A stretch of DNA of 64,000 bases from Pogona vitticeps (taxonomy: Eukaryota > Chordata > Lepidosauria > Squamata > Agamidae). Location: assembly GCF_051106095.1 (NCBI RefSeq), contig NC_135786.1, positions 202,483,501 through 202,547,500 on the forward strand. Reading direction: 5' to 3'. Made by a program: the position numbers and the translations under genes. Position 1 is the stretch's first letter. The number at the start of each line of letters is the position of its first letter. Positions 61,307 to 64,000 of the stretch are shown here, piece by piece. The notes under the pieces were generated by a model. That model worked only from the letters and a program-made list of their open reading frames with translations, was not told where the DNA came from and did not search any database.

Positions 61307-63952
61307 CTATAATAAAAAAAGGTTGGAAACTAGTCCATGAGTTTTTACAAAAAAATGTTATCCTCTATAATTCCATATGAACCTGAACAGTTTTTGTGAA
61401 TATAATACCAGATTTGATAGAAAAAGAAAAAAACATATTTGATCATACATGTAACTACAGCAGCAAAAATTTTATATGTCAAATACTGAAAAAAAAAGAG
61501 GAGAGCCCAACAATCCAGGAGTTAATAGAAATTTTTTTTCAAAGCATCAGAGATGTATATATTAACTGAAGTATTAAAGGACAAAGAAACTTTTGAAGCT
61601 AGAAAAAAGTGGGAACCTTTGTATAATTGTATGAGACATGAGAACATGAATGGGTTAAAATTATAAGAAAGAAGATATAAGATAAAGGCTTAGAAAAAAT
61701 GGCAAGATGTGTGAAGTAAGCTTAGTAAGAAAACATATTGGCAAAAGTAATAATGATATATATTGTTCTCTATCCCATGCTGTATTTTTATATTTACCTC
61801 AGTACCCTGTTCCAAATCCCCTTCTCTATGATCTTTCCGTACCCAATCAAAAATAAATAAATAATAAATAAATAAATAAAAGAAGGTTGCAACACATTTA
61901 TTTGTAAATTGTAATAAACCATGTATTTAAGCCCTCATGTGGTTAACCTCTCCTCCCTGAAAGCAAGCCAGTAGATACATTTGAGGTTTATGTTGCTGTA
62001 ACAAAATAAATGCATACTGTTAGACACTATTCTTAGAATTAGAAAAGAAATATTCACATGATTTGAAAGAAAAGCAGTTGAAACATTTCTGTATATGTTG
62101 CTGCACCCTTTCAGGTACTTTCAAACTTCTAACCATTCAAACTGTTTCAAGCAGTGCGTAACTAAAACCAGACATTTTGGTAAATGTAACATATTAGAAA
62201 AATTAAACCTGATGCTAACCACCAATGAAATTATGACCTCTGATTGCTATTCAGCCACACACCAACACAGCCTGAGGCCAATGTTTCAGATCAGTGCAGA
62301 CAAAAAAATATAAATAAATAAATTAAAAAATCTTACATTTCCCCCCTTTCACTTGAGTTGTGAGCAACTTTCTCTCTCCCCTGCCTGTTCTTAGACACCT
62401 AAAATTCTAATTTAAATTTCTACAGAATGTAGAAATGTAGTTCCCTCCATTGAAATCAATGCACAAAATACACTTGTAAAATCGGGTTTATGTGCCCCTA
62501 AACAGTCAAATATGAGCCTGGCATTGGTTTTAATGCTGAGATGCAGAATATAGCTTGTTACTTGCATTTGACATTTGTTGAACAAATAAAATGCCTTTCA
62601 GAATGGCATTTGAGCTATAACGTGAGCTATATATCCCATATATTGAAAAAGTCCTCCTGTTTTTCCTCATCATGTGAATTCTAAAAGCAAAGATGATGCA
62701 TTTTTAAAAGCAACCAACATACTAGAGCCACATATTTCTGTTACCGGTTCTCTCTGAACAAATTTCTCACTCTCTCTGTGGACTTGTGATGGAGGGAGGG
62801 GAGATAGAAGTGGAAAGAAACTCAAAACAGCTGTTCCTAACAGAATTAAAATCATGACCCTTAACCCCTGTTCTAAAACATCTATTTTCCAGCCAACCCT
62901 CTCCCAGCAAGCAGCAAGCTCCAAGGAGGAAAAGACTTTGACCTCATAACCTTCTTCTCCTCTCCTGAGGTCAACAACCTTAGATAAGAAAAAAGGGAAA
63001 AAGTCTATGTGGCCTCACATGATGCCTGAGAGAGTAGGTCTTTTGAATACAGACTGCCTTTTGAAAATATTGTGCAGAAGAGCTGAACATACCATAATGC
63101 TGGGGGTAGGACAAGATGGAAGAGAACCTGGAGGTTGTTCAGAATAGGTTTTGTTGAAATTAAGTACGTACATCATCAATGATACATAGTAAGCATTACT
63201 GAAAACAATTAATTGAATGAAAAATATTGTTTTTACAATTCCCTAGATATTTCCTTATTAAAAGAATATTTTATATCCAGTGAAATTTGAAAAGAGAAAA
63301 ACAAAAGAAGCAAAACTTCAATTGCCCATGTCATCCTCTTCGGGCTTACAACAACAAATGATGCCCTGAGCAGCGTTTGTTTGTAACAGCTTGATATCTG
63401 CACCAGTAATAGCATTAAGATGAACATAACCATTCAAACAAACTAACACAATCAGAACTCTGTCCTTACCTGCACACATACACATCGGTGCAGAGGTGGC
63501 TTGTCAACTGAGAAGGTGGGACCTTCTCTGACATTTTACGGTGAGTCCTGCTCTACTCAGCACAAGAACCACTATTAGTACTGTTACTCAACCCTTTTAA
63601 ATCTATTTCCTTAAAAGAGGAACAGTGGCACCATTAATCTGCTGGAGATAATGGGTGGTAGGGGCAAAGGCAAGAAGTTCTAAGAACAGAGCAGCCCTTA
63701 TTCGTATAGGTACAGCTGCATGGGGAGAAAGAACAACAGAAATTTATTCTCAGTACCATAGCAGAAAGTCTGTTGGGGACAGAAGCAAAATACTGGCTTA
63801 GAAACAAAGGTGCTGTTCTGCGAATGGAAGGGAACCCTAAAGAGCTTCCATGACCAGAAATTAGGCAGGAAGTTATCTCCCTCATTTCTTTCTTTGCATC
63901 CCTCTTGAGACAATCACTACTTTGAAACTCAAGTTTCTCCCCCTTCCTTTTT

Positions 63953-64000
<48 letters not shown>
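61307..64000 (-). other. EYA1: EYA1 intron running off the right edge
   Basis: No EYA1 exon is visible here on the minus strand. Contents are AT-rich unique sequence, a short (AATA)n near 61852-61880, and a (TTTC)n microsatellite from about 63951 to the window end. A donor-like GTAAGG on the minus strand at about 63466 follows no EYA1-like coding sequence. Confidence 0.6.
63951..64000. repeat. (TTTC)n microsatellite at the window edge
   Basis: At least twelve TTTC units, continuing past the right edge. Confidence 0.95.

Noticed and set aside
63460-63540. A possible upstream EYA1 exon (donor-like GTAAGG on minus strand)
   Set aside because: The preceding sequence does not encode the expected FFNDLE part of EYA1 or any recognised protein.

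Overview
The window is vertebrate nuclear DNA, most likely from a squamate reptile (probably a lizard). The interspersed repeats point to this: Sauria-type tRNA SINEs, a Bov-B LINE 3' end, L2 and CR1 LINE copies, a Penelope-like element, many small hAT and Tc1/mariner MITEs, and many long triplet and tetranucleotide microsatellites. No bacterial, plasmid or CRISPR-like structure is present. Apart from one gene, the translated open frames are chance frames, microsatellite frames or transposon remnants.

The one recognised host gene is EYA1 (eyes absent homolog 1), on the minus strand in the right third. Six coding exons carry the last 212 residues of the EYA domain: 61306-61248, 61024-60864, 60693-60579, 58518-58397, 56429-56329 and 44953-44873, ending at a TAG stop. 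Splice sites and phases fit throughout, and one intron uses a GC donor instead of GT. A probable 3' UTR follows, about 3.1 kb long if the distal AATAAA at 41747-41742 is used. Exons encoding the N-terminus and the DxDxT nucleophile motif lie beyond the right edge. The final intron (44954-56328) is 11.4 kb and full of inserted elements.

The left two thirds (1 to about 41.7 kb) is intergenic DNA downstream of EYA1. From left to right it holds a 94-bp Penelope terminus, two Sauria SINEs, a Tc1/mariner MITE, SINEs, a TTA/TCA microsatellite, a Bov-B 3' end, several hAT MITEs, a CpG-rich MITE, CR1, more SINEs, two further MITEs, an L2 copy split by a solo LTR, and a CR1 copy with a nested insertion. 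Several AT-rich, repeat-free stretches look like possible conserved noncoding sequence, but only alignment to other amniotes could show that.

No undescribed multi-gene system was found. The most useful leads are the GC-AG intron in EYA1, the insertions whose target duplications can be read exactly, two unclassified dispersed repeat families, and one unassigned 98-codon frame at 15216-15512.
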